From a bacterium (GTDB lineage: Bacteria; Chloroflexota; Chloroflexia; Chloroflexales; Kallotenuaceae), in assembly GCA_016781525.1 (NCBI GenBank), contig JADDQE010000218.1:1-64000 (forward strand): a stretch of DNA of 64,000 nucleotides, in the 5' to 3' direction. The position numbers and the translations under genes were made by a program. Of this stretch, positions 40,784 to 49,529 are shown in pieces (the stretch's first letter is position 1; each line of letters begins with the position of its first letter). The notes beneath the pieces are model-generated. The model was given only the letters and a program-made list of their open reading frames with translations. It had not been told where the DNA came from and did no database searches.

Positions 40784-41950
40784 ATGATCAGCTGGCAGCA
40801 CTCGTGGAAACGTCTCGTGTTAGCGTCAATTCTCGCTCTCATCATGCCGATCATCGCTGCCTGTGGCAGTGCTCCGGAAACCAGCACTGCACCAGCGCAG
40901 AGCACGGCTCCAGCTGCGGCAGCCAGCCCCGCACAGAACACCGAAGCAAGTCCCGCGGCGAGCGTAGCCGCGGAGCCAGCGGCCAGCGCCTCCGGTCAGG
41001 GAACAACGGCTGCGGCTAGCGCCTCCGGTGCAGGGACAACGGTCGCCGCCAGCTGCCCCGAGGGCTTTCCTAACAAGCCCATCACATTCGTAACCTGGTC
41101 GAACCCCGGTGGCGGCGGCGATGTGCTTGGACGCGCGATGATCACCGCGATCGAGAATCAGAACCTCCTATCCCAGCCTGTCGTGATCGAAAACCGAGCG
41201 GGCGGCTCCGGAGCCGTCGGAATGGCGCACGTCGTTCAGCAGCCAGCCAATGGCTACACCGTTCTGATCGTCACCAAGAACCTGACGTTGACGCCGTTGA
41301 CGCAGAACCTCGATACCGACTACCAGGATTTCAAGCCGATTCAGCGCACACAGCTTGAGCCGTTCTTTGTCGCCGTGCGGACCGATTCACCTTGGAACTC
41401 GCTCAAGGATCTGGTCGCGGCGGCCAAGACCGAAAACGTGACCTTCGGCGGTGCCTTTGCCGGTTCAACCGATAACATGATGTTCTCGTTGCTCGCGGAT
41501 AAGGCCGGCTTCGAGCTCACGTATGTACCCTTTGAGAGCGGTGGTGAAGCTGCAACGGCGCTCGTGGGCGGCACGGTCGACGCCATCTCGGCATCACCAC
41601 AGGAGGTTGCAGCCCTCGTCGATGCGGGCAAGCTGAAGTTCCTTGCAACTCCGTCGGCCCAGCGCGTGCCTGACTTCCCCGATCTCCCCACATTCAAGGA
41701 CGAGGGATTTGACATCACCTTGGAGCAGTGGCGCGGCTTTGTGTATCACAAAGACGTTCCCGATGAGATTGTGGAGTGCATGGACACCGTCCTGCGGCAG
41801 GCCTCACAGGACCCATCATTCCAAAAATACATGGAGGAATCGGGCCTTGCTAACGGGTACCTGCCCGGCGACGAGTTCTATGCACTGCTGGAGAAGGAAA
41901 CCAACGAGAACCGAGCCTTCCTAGAGGAAGCCGGTTTACTTAACCAGTAA
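40784..41950 (+). CDS. tctC: tripartite tricarboxylate transporter substrate-binding lipoprotein TctC (copy 1)
   Basis: lipobox MPIIAACGS; Ala/Ser-rich linker; FPNKPITFVTWSNPGGGGDVLGRAM, VENRAGGSGAVGMAHVVQQPANGYT-type BugT motifs. Confidence 0.93.
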   Translation: MISWQHSWKRLVLASILALIMPIIAACGSAPETSTAPAQSTAPAAAASPAQNTEASPAASVAAEPAASASGQGTTAAASASGAGTTVAASCPEGFPNKPITFVTWSNPGGGGDVLGRAMITAIENQNLLSQPVVIENRAGGSGAVGMAHVVQQPANGYTVLIVTKNLTLTPLTQNLDTDYQDFKPIQRTQLEPFFVAVRTDSPWNSLKDLVAAAKTENVTFGGAFAGSTDNMMFSLLADKAGFELTYVPFESGGEAATALVGGTVDAISASPQEVAALVDAGKLKFLATPSAQRVPDFPDLPTFKDEGFDITLEQWRGFVYHKDVPDEIVECMDTVLRQASQDPSFQKYMEESGLANGYLPGDEFYALLEKETNENRAFLEEAGLLNQ

Positions 41951-41959
41951 ACACCGCCT

Positions 41960-41991
41960 GCTGGGAGAGGACCATGCGCTCCTCTCCCAGC
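41960..41991 (+). terminator. intercistronic hairpin downstream of tctC
   Basis: GCTGGGAGAGGA-ccatgcgc-TCCTCTCCCAGC perfect 12 bp stem, weak T-tract (gttt). Confidence 0.6.
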
Positions 41992-42043
41992 GTTTAAAGG
42001 CCGAGCTGGAAGAAAATGTTCTAGCAAAAATGGAGGATCCTGC

Positions 42044-43123
42044 GTGCCCTACAACATCGGCGTGCTGAATGGCGATGATATCGGCCTCGAGGTTGTGCCA
42101 CAAGCAGTACGTGTTATGCAAGCAGCGATTGCTGCTGAGACCGGTTTAGATGTTCAGTTCCACGATTTTCCGGTCGGTTGGCCGAGTTATCTTGAGTATG
42201 GACACACACTACCCCAGCAGACCATGGATGGCCTGCGCCAGATGGACGGATTTGTGCTTGGACCGATCGGCCACGCCGCCTACCCCAAGGGTGACCCCAA
42301 CTGCGTCAACGCCCACCCGATCTTGCGCAAGCAATTCGATCTCTTTGCAAACATGCGCCCGACTAGGTCGTACCCGACGCTGCCATCTGTGCAGCGCGAC
42401 GTTGACCTTCTAGTCGTGCGAGAAAATAACGAAGGCTTTCAGCCTGACCGCAACATGATTGCGGGCTGCGGTGAGTTCCAGCCCACGGAAGACAGCGCTT
42501 TTAGCGTCCGGGTCATCACCAAGCGGGGCTCGGAGCGGGTCGCGCGTGCGGCATTCGAAGCAGCACGCCAGCGCGGAGGCAAACGGCGCGTCACCGCGAT
42601 CCATAAACGAACCGTCTTCAAGCTGACCGATGGGCTATTCATGCGGACCGTTGAGAGCGTCGCGAAAGAGTATCCCGATATCACGCTGGATGATTATCAG
42701 GTGGACACCTTTGCGATGCATTTGGTCATGCGGCCGCAGCGCTTCGATGTGATCCTCTGCACCAACATGTTCGGCGATATCCTATCGGATCAAGCTGCTG
42801 GCCTAGTCGGCGGCCTGGGCATGGCGCCCGGGCTCAACATCGGCGATACACAGGCAATGGCCCAGGCTACGCACGGGTCGGCACCAGACATCGCGGGCAA
42901 GAAGCTGGCAAATCCGTACGCCATGATTATGTCTGGGCAGATGCTGCTGGAGTGGCTGGGAGCCAGGAACCAGGATGCGCGGATGGTGGCGGCAGCACGT
43001 CGCATCACCACGGCAGTTGAACAGGTCCTGGGCGAAGGCAAGGCGCTGACCCGCGACCTGAGTGGTACCGCGACGACGGATGAAATGGGCGCGGCAATCG
43101 CCGAAGTTTGTCGGGCGCTTTAG
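42044..43123 (+). CDS. isocitrate/isopropylmalate dehydrogenase family protein (copy 1)
   Basis: IGVLNGDDIGLEVVPQAVRVM, LLVVRENNEGFQ, VILCTNMFGDILSDQAAGLVGGLGMAPGLNIG, HGSAPDIAGKKLANPYAMI. Confidence 0.9.
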   Translation: MPYNIGVLNGDDIGLEVVPQAVRVMQAAIAAETGLDVQFHDFPVGWPSYLEYGHTLPQQTMDGLRQMDGFVLGPIGHAAYPKGDPNCVNAHPILRKQFDLFANMRPTRSYPTLPSVQRDVDLLVVRENNEGFQPDRNMIAGCGEFQPTEDSAFSVRVITKRGSERVARAAFEAARQRGGKRRVTAIHKRTVFKLTDGLFMRTVESVAKEYPDITLDDYQVDTFAMHLVMRPQRFDVILCTNMFGDILSDQAAGLVGGLGMAPGLNIGDTQAMAQATHGSAPDIAGKKLANPYAMIMSGQMLLEWLGARNQDARMVAAARRITTAVEQVLGEGKALTRDLSGTATTDEMGAAIAEVCRAL

Positions 43124-43140
43124 CAAACAGGAACGGATCT

Positions 43141-44529
43141 ATGTCACTTACAGCATATGTAGCGGATTGGACGCTTGGTCTCGGCTACGACGATATACCA
43201 GCGAGCGTACGGCAGAAGGCCATCGAGCATATCCTCGACGGTTATGGACTATCTCTGAGCGGCCATGATGAGGAAGGCCATGCCATCATGCGCCACTACA
43301 TTGCCACGATCGAGTGCAAGGGTGAAGTGCAAGTCTTCGGCACGCCGCTCCGTACTTCCGCAGATGCGGCAGCGCTGGTCAACGGCCTCGCGATGCACGC
43401 AATGGACTACGATGATACCCAGCTGTCGACCAATCCCGAAAGCGTGTATGGGCTACTCACCCACCCGACCACGCCGGTGTTGGGCGCTGCCTCGGCTGCA
43501 GCGGAGCTTGTCGGCGCATCCGGCCGCGAGCTCCTTGTCGCCTATGTGGCTGGTATCGAAGTTGCCTGCCGCATTGCCGACGCCGCCAATCCCCGTCATT
43601 ACAACGAAGGTTTCCACTCGACAGGAACGATGGGGGCGTTCGGAGCGGTTGCCGCTGCGGGCAAGCTCCTCAAACTTACGCGGGAGCAGCTGATCTATGC
43701 TCTGGGGATCGCCGCACCACTTGGCGGCGGCTTCCGCGAAAACTTCGGAACGATGAGCAAGCCCTTGCACGCGGGGCATGCAGCACGAGCAGGCGTGATG
43801 GCCGCACGACTGGCCCAAGCCGGGTTCAACGCCACCACAACTATTCTGGAAGCCAAGCGTGGTTTTTATCGGGCTGCAGCGGGCGGCTATGAGCCAGCGC
43901 GTATCGAGGGCAAGCTAGGCAAGCCCTTCTTTTTTGACGATCCGGGCATCTCAATCAAGCCCTACCCCTCGGGCTCACTCTCGCACCCCGGGCAGGACGC
44001 GGTGCTGGAGCTTGTCCGCGAGCATAATATTCAAGCTGAAGATGTGGAAGAGGCGATCGCCGGCACCAACTCCGCGATGCCCAATGCGCTGATCTACGCA
44101 CGGCCCCAGACGGCGCTCGAAGCCAAGTTTTCGTTCCCGTACTTCCTGGCAATTGCGATCCTGCGCCATAAGGTTGGACTGGCCGAGTTCAAGGACGAAG
44201 TTGTGCTCAGCCCCGAGGTGCAAGAATTCTTACCGCGCTGCCACCACGTCGTCGATCCCGAGATTGACGCGCGCGGCTTTCAGCATATGGAGACCAAGAT
44301 CACGATCCGTATGAAGGACGGCCGGGTCTTCGAGAAAACAGCCATGGCGGCAACCGGCCATCCGATGAAGCCGATGACGCGCGAGCAGCTTGAGGCCAAG
44401 TTTTTCGAGTGCGCGGCCCTCGCAATCGATACGGAGCAGGCCCGGAAGGCAGCGGACGTGATCTGGCAACTGGATTCCTTGAAGGATGTTAGCGAGCTAC
44501 ATCGGCTCCTGGCTGGGGAACGCGACTAA
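43141..44529 (+). CDS. MmgE/PrpD family protein (copy 2)
   Basis: HAMDYDDTQLSTNPESVYGLLTHPTTPVLGAASAAAELVGASGRELL, GFHSTGTMGAFGAVAAAGKLL, GTMSKPLHAGHAARAGVMAARLAQAG. Confidence 0.9.
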   Translation: MSLTAYVADWTLGLGYDDIPASVRQKAIEHILDGYGLSLSGHDEEGHAIMRHYIATIECKGEVQVFGTPLRTSADAAALVNGLAMHAMDYDDTQLSTNPESVYGLLTHPTTPVLGAASAAAELVGASGRELLVAYVAGIEVACRIADAANPRHYNEGFHSTGTMGAFGAVAAAGKLLKLTREQLIYALGIAAPLGGGFRENFGTMSKPLHAGHAARAGVMAARLAQAGFNATTTILEAKRGFYRAAAGGYEPARIEGKLGKPFFFDDPGISIKPYPSGSLSHPGQDAVLELVREHNIQAEDVEEAIAGTNSAMPNALIYARPQTALEAKFSFPYFLAIAILRHKVGLAEFKDEVVLSPEVQEFLPRCHHVVDPEIDARGFQHMETKITIRMKDGRVFEKTAMAATGHPMKPMTREQLEAKFFECAALAIDTEQARKAADVIWQLDSLKDVSELHRLLAGERD

Positions 44530-44647
44530 GCAGGAGGCACCGCACTAGTTCGGTCGGCAAGGACCCGCACCGGGTCGTTCTAGCACGGCCCGATCGGGTT
44601 TGGCATAGCATGGCAGCCCTGTCCTGCCAAAGGCAAAGCAGACCCAT

Positions 44648-46159
44648 ATGAATGAGCACTACGATGTCGTCATCGTCGGCGCAGGCAACGCAGCGTTTTC
44701 CGCGGCTCACGCCGCTCGTGAGCGCGGAGCGCGGGTGTTGGTGCTTGAGAAGGCGCCGCGCCAGTGGGTGGGAGGCAACAGCTATTTTACAGCCGGAGCC
44801 TTCCGCACGACGTGGGAAAGTCTCAATGAGCTTCGGCCACTGCTCGAAGAGATGACCGACGAGCTCGCTGCTCAGACGGAACTGCCGGCATACACCCCGG
44901 AGCAGTTCCGATCCGACATGGAGCGCGTGACCGAAGGGCGTTGTGACCCAGAGTTGACCGCTATACTCGTCAACGACGCGGCGCCCGCAATCCATTGGCT
45001 GCATGAGAAAGGCTTGCGCTTCCGCCTGATGTACGACCGCCAGTCATTTCTGGTCGGAGGCAAGCGGCGCTTCTGGGGCGGGTTGGCGGTCGGCACCGTA
45101 AACGGCGGCAGGGGCTTGATCGAGCAACACGTTGCGGCCGCCGAGCGTACTGGAATCGATGTGCGCTACGATTCTCCGGTGATCCGGTTGTTAGGTGATA
45201 ACGACGGGAGGATTATTGGCGTTGGCGTACATGGCCTGCAGGGTATGCAAGAGATCCGGGGCGGATGCGTTATCCTTGCGGCTGGCGGCTTTGAGGCGGA
45301 TCCACGAATGCGAGCGGCATATCTTGGGCAAAACTGGGATGCCGCGAAGGTCCGGGGCACCCCCTACAACACCGGCGAGGTGTTGCAAATGGCGCTCGAT
45401 CGCGGAGCGCAGGCCTACGGGCATTGGAGCGGCTGTCACGCGATCCAATGGGACGCTGCGGCGCCTCCAACCGGCAGCCTCGAGCTAACGAACTTGCTGT
45501 CGAAGCAATCATACCCAATTGGCCTGCTCGTCAACATTGAAGCGCAGCGCTTTTTGGACGAAGGCGCCGACTTTCGGAACTACACCTACGCAAAATATGG
45601 AGCGGAAGTGCTTAAGCAGCCCAACGCGATCGCGTTTCAGCTCTTCGACGCTAAGACTGAGCCGCTCCTACGTCAAGATGAGTATACCGCCCCCGGTGTA
45701 TCACGCGTCGAGGCGGCGACCGTTCGTGAGCTCGCCAGCAAGCTGGGACTCGATCCTGACAGGCTTGAGCAAACCATCGGCGCCTTCAACAAAGCTGTAC
45801 AACCGGGCGAGTTCAACCCGGCGATCAAGGACGCGAAGCGGACGGAAGGTATTCGACCGCCCAAATCGAACTGGGCCCAGCCGCTTGACACCGCACCGTT
45901 CTATGGCTTCCCGGTGACCTGCGGCATCACATTTACCTTCGGCGGTCTGCGTGTTGACGCAGATGCTCGTGTGCTGGATCGAGTGAACCGCCCCATACCT
46001 GGGCTGATGGCGGCTGGCGAACTAGTCGGCGGTCTCTTCTATCACAACTATCCCGGCGGGAGTGGACTCATGTCTGGCACCGTGTTTGGGCGACGCGCCG
46101 GATACAGCTCAGCAACATACGTCGCGAGCCTCGCTACAAACCGACGGCATGATCCATGA
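44648..46159 (+). CDS. tcuA: FAD-dependent tricarballylate dehydrogenase-like flavoprotein (TcuA family)
   Basis: YDVVIVGAGNAAFSAAHAARERGARVLVLEKAPRQWVGGNSYFTAGAFRTT; FYGFPVTCGITFTFGGLRVDADARVLD; PIPGLMAAGELVGGLFYHNYPGGSGLMSG. Confidence 0.88.
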   Translation: MNEHYDVVIVGAGNAAFSAAHAARERGARVLVLEKAPRQWVGGNSYFTAGAFRTTWESLNELRPLLEEMTDELAAQTELPAYTPEQFRSDMERVTEGRCDPELTAILVNDAAPAIHWLHEKGLRFRLMYDRQSFLVGGKRRFWGGLAVGTVNGGRGLIEQHVAAAERTGIDVRYDSPVIRLLGDNDGRIIGVGVHGLQGMQEIRGGCVILAAGGFEADPRMRAAYLGQNWDAAKVRGTPYNTGEVLQMALDRGAQAYGHWSGCHAIQWDAAAPPTGSLELTNLLSKQSYPIGLLVNIEAQRFLDEGADFRNYTYAKYGAEVLKQPNAIAFQLFDAKTEPLLRQDEYTAPGVSRVEAATVRELASKLGLDPDRLEQTIGAFNKAVQPGEFNPAIKDAKRTEGIRPPKSNWAQPLDTAPFYGFPVTCGITFTFGGLRVDADARVLDRVNRPIPGLMAAGELVGGLFYHNYPGGSGLMSGTVFGRRAGYSSATYVASLATNRRHDP

Positions 46160-46196
46160 TGGAAGCGCCAGCATTGTCGGAAAGGAGCATACCCGT

Positions 46197-47354
46197 ATGT
46201 ATCGAATGATCCGTTTCATTGCACTGCCTCTCCTGGTTCTGCTGCTTCTCGCCGCATGTGGTGCCGCGGGCGAGCCAACGGGCGCAGGTGGCCAGGACTC
46301 GCCTGCGACTGCGGCATCCACATCAGCGAATGCGCCATCGGCAGCAGCTGAAAGCAGCATCACGGCTTCGGCTGTGGCCAGCGCTTCCGCAGGTGGAGCT
46401 GCCGCCTCCACAGGTGGAACCACCACCTCCGGAGCCGCAACCACTGCAGGCGGTTCAGCGACATTTGGAACTCAGCCGATTAACATCATGGCGCCGGCAG
46501 CACCAGGTGGTGGCTGGGATCAAACCGCCAGAGCGGTGCAACCTGGCCTCGCCGCCGCCACGAACCAAAATGTTCAGGTCTACAACGTGCCAGGTGCGGG
46601 CGGCACGGTTGGCCTGGCACAATTTGTCAACGATCATCGCGGAAACCCCAACCAGCTGATGATGACCGGGCTTGTCATGGTCGGCGCCATTCAGACCAAC
46701 AACGCGCCCGTCGACCTTACTCAGGCCACGCCGCTCGCTACTCTCACCACGGAGTGGGAGGCGATTGTGGTGCCAACGAACTCAAAGTATCAGAATCTGA
46801 AAGAGCTTATGGACGACTTCAAAGCCAATCCTTCGGCAATCAGCTGGGGTGGTGGCTCGGCAGGCAGCACAGATCATGTCCTGGTCGGGTTGCTTGCGAA
46901 GGAGGTCGGAGCTGATCCATCGAAGATCAACTACATAGCCCACTCCGGTGGCGGAGAAGCGCTGTCTGCTATCCTATCCGGCGCAGTCTCGGCTGGTGTC
47001 TCCGGGCTGAACGAAGTTCGTGATCAAGTACAGGCCGGGCAACTGCGCTTGCTCGGAGTGTCGAGCGATGAACGCCTCGAAGGGCTTGATGCGCCTACCG
47101 TCACGGAGGCGGGCTATAACGTCACGCTGCCCAACTGGCGTGGAATTGTCGCTCCTCCTGATATCTCCGCCGAGGAGCGTGCCGCCATGATCGCCGCATT
47201 GGAGCGGATGCACGAGACTCCCGAGTGGCAGCAGGCGCTTGAAAAGAATGGATGGAACGATTTCTTCCGTACGGGGGACGAGTTCACTAGCTTTCTGCAG
47301 GAAGAAACGACTCGCCTCCAAACGGTCCTGCGCGATATCGGCCTAGTTCAATGA
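46197..47354 (+). CDS. tctC: tripartite tricarboxylate transporter substrate-binding lipoprotein TctC (copy 2)
   Basis: lipobox LLLLAACGA; Ala/Ser/Thr-rich linker; INIMAPAAPGGGWDQTARAVQPGL; PNWRGIVAPPDIS. Confidence 0.93.
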   Translation: MYRMIRFIALPLLVLLLLAACGAAGEPTGAGGQDSPATAASTSANAPSAAAESSITASAVASASAGGAAASTGGTTTSGAATTAGGSATFGTQPINIMAPAAPGGGWDQTARAVQPGLAAATNQNVQVYNVPGAGGTVGLAQFVNDHRGNPNQLMMTGLVMVGAIQTNNAPVDLTQATPLATLTTEWEAIVVPTNSKYQNLKELMDDFKANPSAISWGGGSAGSTDHVLVGLLAKEVGADPSKINYIAHSGGGEALSAILSGAVSAGVSGLNEVRDQVQAGQLRLLGVSSDERLEGLDAPTVTEAGYNVTLPNWRGIVAPPDISAEERAAMIAALERMHETPEWQQALEKNGWNDFFRTGDEFTSFLQEETTRLQTVLRDIGLVQ

Positions 47355-47860
47355 GCACTTCCGATCCGCAGCCTGGGCCACGTCGCAGCTTCGTTGGTCC
47401 ACGCATCCTGAGCGGGGCCATCCTTGGCCTTGGCCTTGTCGTGCTCTACGGGTCGTTCCAGATCCGGCAAGGCGGTGGATATAGCGCGGTGGGACCACGC
47501 TTTTTTCCACTAGCCGTTGCAGTCGGCCTTCTTGCGCTCGGCCTGATCTTTTTGCTCCGCACAACGCTGATCCCCGATCTGGATCTCGCCGAACATGCAG
47601 CCATCGAGGAGTCGGCAACGCACTGGCAAAGCGTAGGGCTGCTTTTAGCCGCCCTGGTGACCTATGCTTTTGCGCTCCAGCTCCTGGGGTACGTCGTCGC
47701 AACAGCTCTGTTCATTTCAGTCGTAGCCCGGTTTCTCGGAAGTCGCAGCGTGGTGCGCGATCTCGTCGTCGGCGTCGGCATTGCCCTAGTAGTCTATATC
47801 GGGTTTACACGCTTCCTGGGAGTCCGGCTACCGGCCGGACTCCTAGACTTCATCCTGTAG
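47351..47860 (+). CDS. tctB: TctB-family small membrane subunit (copy 2)
   Basis: YGSFQIRQGGGYSAVGPRFFPLAVAVGLLALGL; 4-bp overlap with upstream tctC and just upstream of tctA. Confidence 0.88.
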   Translation: MSTSDPQPGPRRSFVGPRILSGAILGLGLVVLYGSFQIRQGGGYSAVGPRFFPLAVAVGLLALGLIFLLRTTLIPDLDLAEHAAIEESATHWQSVGLLLAALVTYAFALQLLGYVVATALFISVVARFLGSRSVVRDLVVGVGIALVVYIGFTRFLGVRLPAGLLDFIL

Positions 47861-47875
47861 CCTAGAAAGACGAAT

Positions 47876-49414
47876 ATGGACGTCTGGAATAGCCTGCTCA
47901 ACGGATTTGCAACGGCGCTTAGTCCAGAATACCTGCTCCTCGCCGCGATCGGAGTGACGCTTGGCACGTTGGTCGGCGTCCTTCCCGGCATCGGTCCCGC
48001 GCTGACCGTCGCCTTGTTGTTGCCGATCACGTATAACTTTGATCCGACCGGGGCCTTTATCATGTTCGCCGGCATCTACTATGGTGGCATGTACGGTGGC
48101 TCGACAACCTCGATTTTGCTCAACACGCCTGGCGAGTCAGCATCCGTGGCGACAACGATTGAAGGTTTTGCCATGGCCAAAGCAGGGCGCGGCGGCGCTG
48201 CGCTCGCTACGTCTGCGATCGGCTCGTTTGTGGCAGGGACGATTTCGACCATTGCGATCACATTTGTGGCGCCCGCCGTGGCACAGCTTGCGCTCCTCTT
48301 TCAGCCTGCCGATTACTTTGCCCTCACAGTGCTGGCGTTTGTTAGTGTCACGGCGCTGGTAGGCCGCTCCCTGCTGCGTGGAATGCTCAGTCTCTTCGTC
48401 GGGCTATTCGTAGGCTTGGTCGGCATCGATGTCCTCAGCGGTCAAACCCGCTTTACATTTGGTGTACGCGAACTGCTTGATGGGCTAGACATCGTGGTCG
48501 TCGCCGTCGGCCTCTTCGCGGTTGGCGAGGCGCTGTATGTAGCCTCGCGCATGCGATACGCAGCCGAAGAGATCGTGGGCGTAAAAGGCAGTGTTTGGAT
48601 GACCCGAGATGAGTGGCGCCGGTCGTGGAAGCCGTGGCTACGCGGTACCTTGATCGGCTTTCCACTCGGGAGCTTGCCGGCGGGTGGTGCCGAGATTCCG
48701 ACGTTCTTGAGCTACAGTCTCGAAAAACGCTTGTCCAAACACAAAGAAGAATTTGGCCGAGGCGCGATCGAGGGTGTCGCTGGTCCCGAGGCAGCCAACA
48801 ACGCCGCCTTCTCGGGCGTGCTCGTCCCGCTGCTCACGCTAGGTATTCCGACATCGGCAACGGCGGCGATTCTCCTGGTGGCCTTTCAGATTTACAATTT
48901 ACAGCCTGGCCCACTCCTGTTTCAAAACGCTCCTGACCTCGTATGGGCACTGATTGCCAGCCTGTACATCGGCAATGTCATGCTTCTGGTGCTGAACTTA
49001 CCGCTCGTAAGGATCTGGATCAAGCTGCTAGAAATCCCACGGCCGCTGTTATACAGTAGTATTCTTGTCTTTGCCACGCTTGGCGTCTACAGCCTCGCGA
49101 ATAGTGTCATCGATGTCCTTATCATGTACGGGATCGGCTTGGTCGGTTTCTTTATGCGGCGCTACGACTTTCCAGTCGGTCCAACCGTGCTAGGCGTCAT
49201 CTTGGTTCCCTTGATGGAGGCGCAATTTCGTCGCGCACTTTCGATTAGCCAGGGAGACCTCACCATCTTTCTCCGGCGCCCAATCTCACTAACGATCCTG
49301 CTCCTCGCAGTCGCGGCAGTTCTGTTGCCATACGTACCCGCCCTCATTGCGCGCTTGCGAGGGAAGAAACGAACTGAAGGACGCTTTGTCTTTGGAAGCG
49401 GAAGTGAGGATTAA
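47876..49414 (+). CDS. tctA: TctA-family permease (copy 2)
   Basis: [109 protein letters not shown]. Confidence 0.95.
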   Translation: MDVWNSLLNGFATALSPEYLLLAAIGVTLGTLVGVLPGIGPALTVALLLPITYNFDPTGAFIMFAGIYYGGMYGGSTTSILLNTPGESASVATTIEGFAMAKAGRGGAALATSAIGSFVAGTISTIAITFVAPAVAQLALLFQPADYFALTVLAFVSVTALVGRSLLRGMLSLFVGLFVGLVGIDVLSGQTRFTFGVRELLDGLDIVVVAVGLFAVGEALYVASRMRYAAEEIVGVKGSVWMTRDEWRRSWKPWLRGTLIGFPLGSLPAGGAEIPTFLSYSLEKRLSKHKEEFGRGAIEGVAGPEAANNAAFSGVLVPLLTLGIPTSATAAILLVAFQIYNLQPGPLLFQNAPDLVWALIASLYIGNVMLLVLNLPLVRIWIKLLEIPRPLLYSSILVFATLGVYSLANSVIDVLIMYGIGLVGFFMRRYDFPVGPTVLGVILVPLMEAQFRRALSISQGDLTIFLRRPISLTILLLAVAAVLLPYVPALIARLRGKKRTEGRFVFGSGSED

Positions 49415-49529
49415 CTATTAGCGGGTCGCGGCTGGGGAGCGCCGTTGAACCGGCAAACCACATGGTTAAAGGTGTGCCGGGGCAGGCTCTCAGATCGTTG
49501 AAACATGACGCACTACGGGAAGGCTACCG

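Noticed and set aside
49451-49482. CCGGCA...TGCCGG inverted repeat as a terminator after tctA copy 2
   Set aside because: Only 6-bp arms with a long loop and no T-tract; insufficient support.
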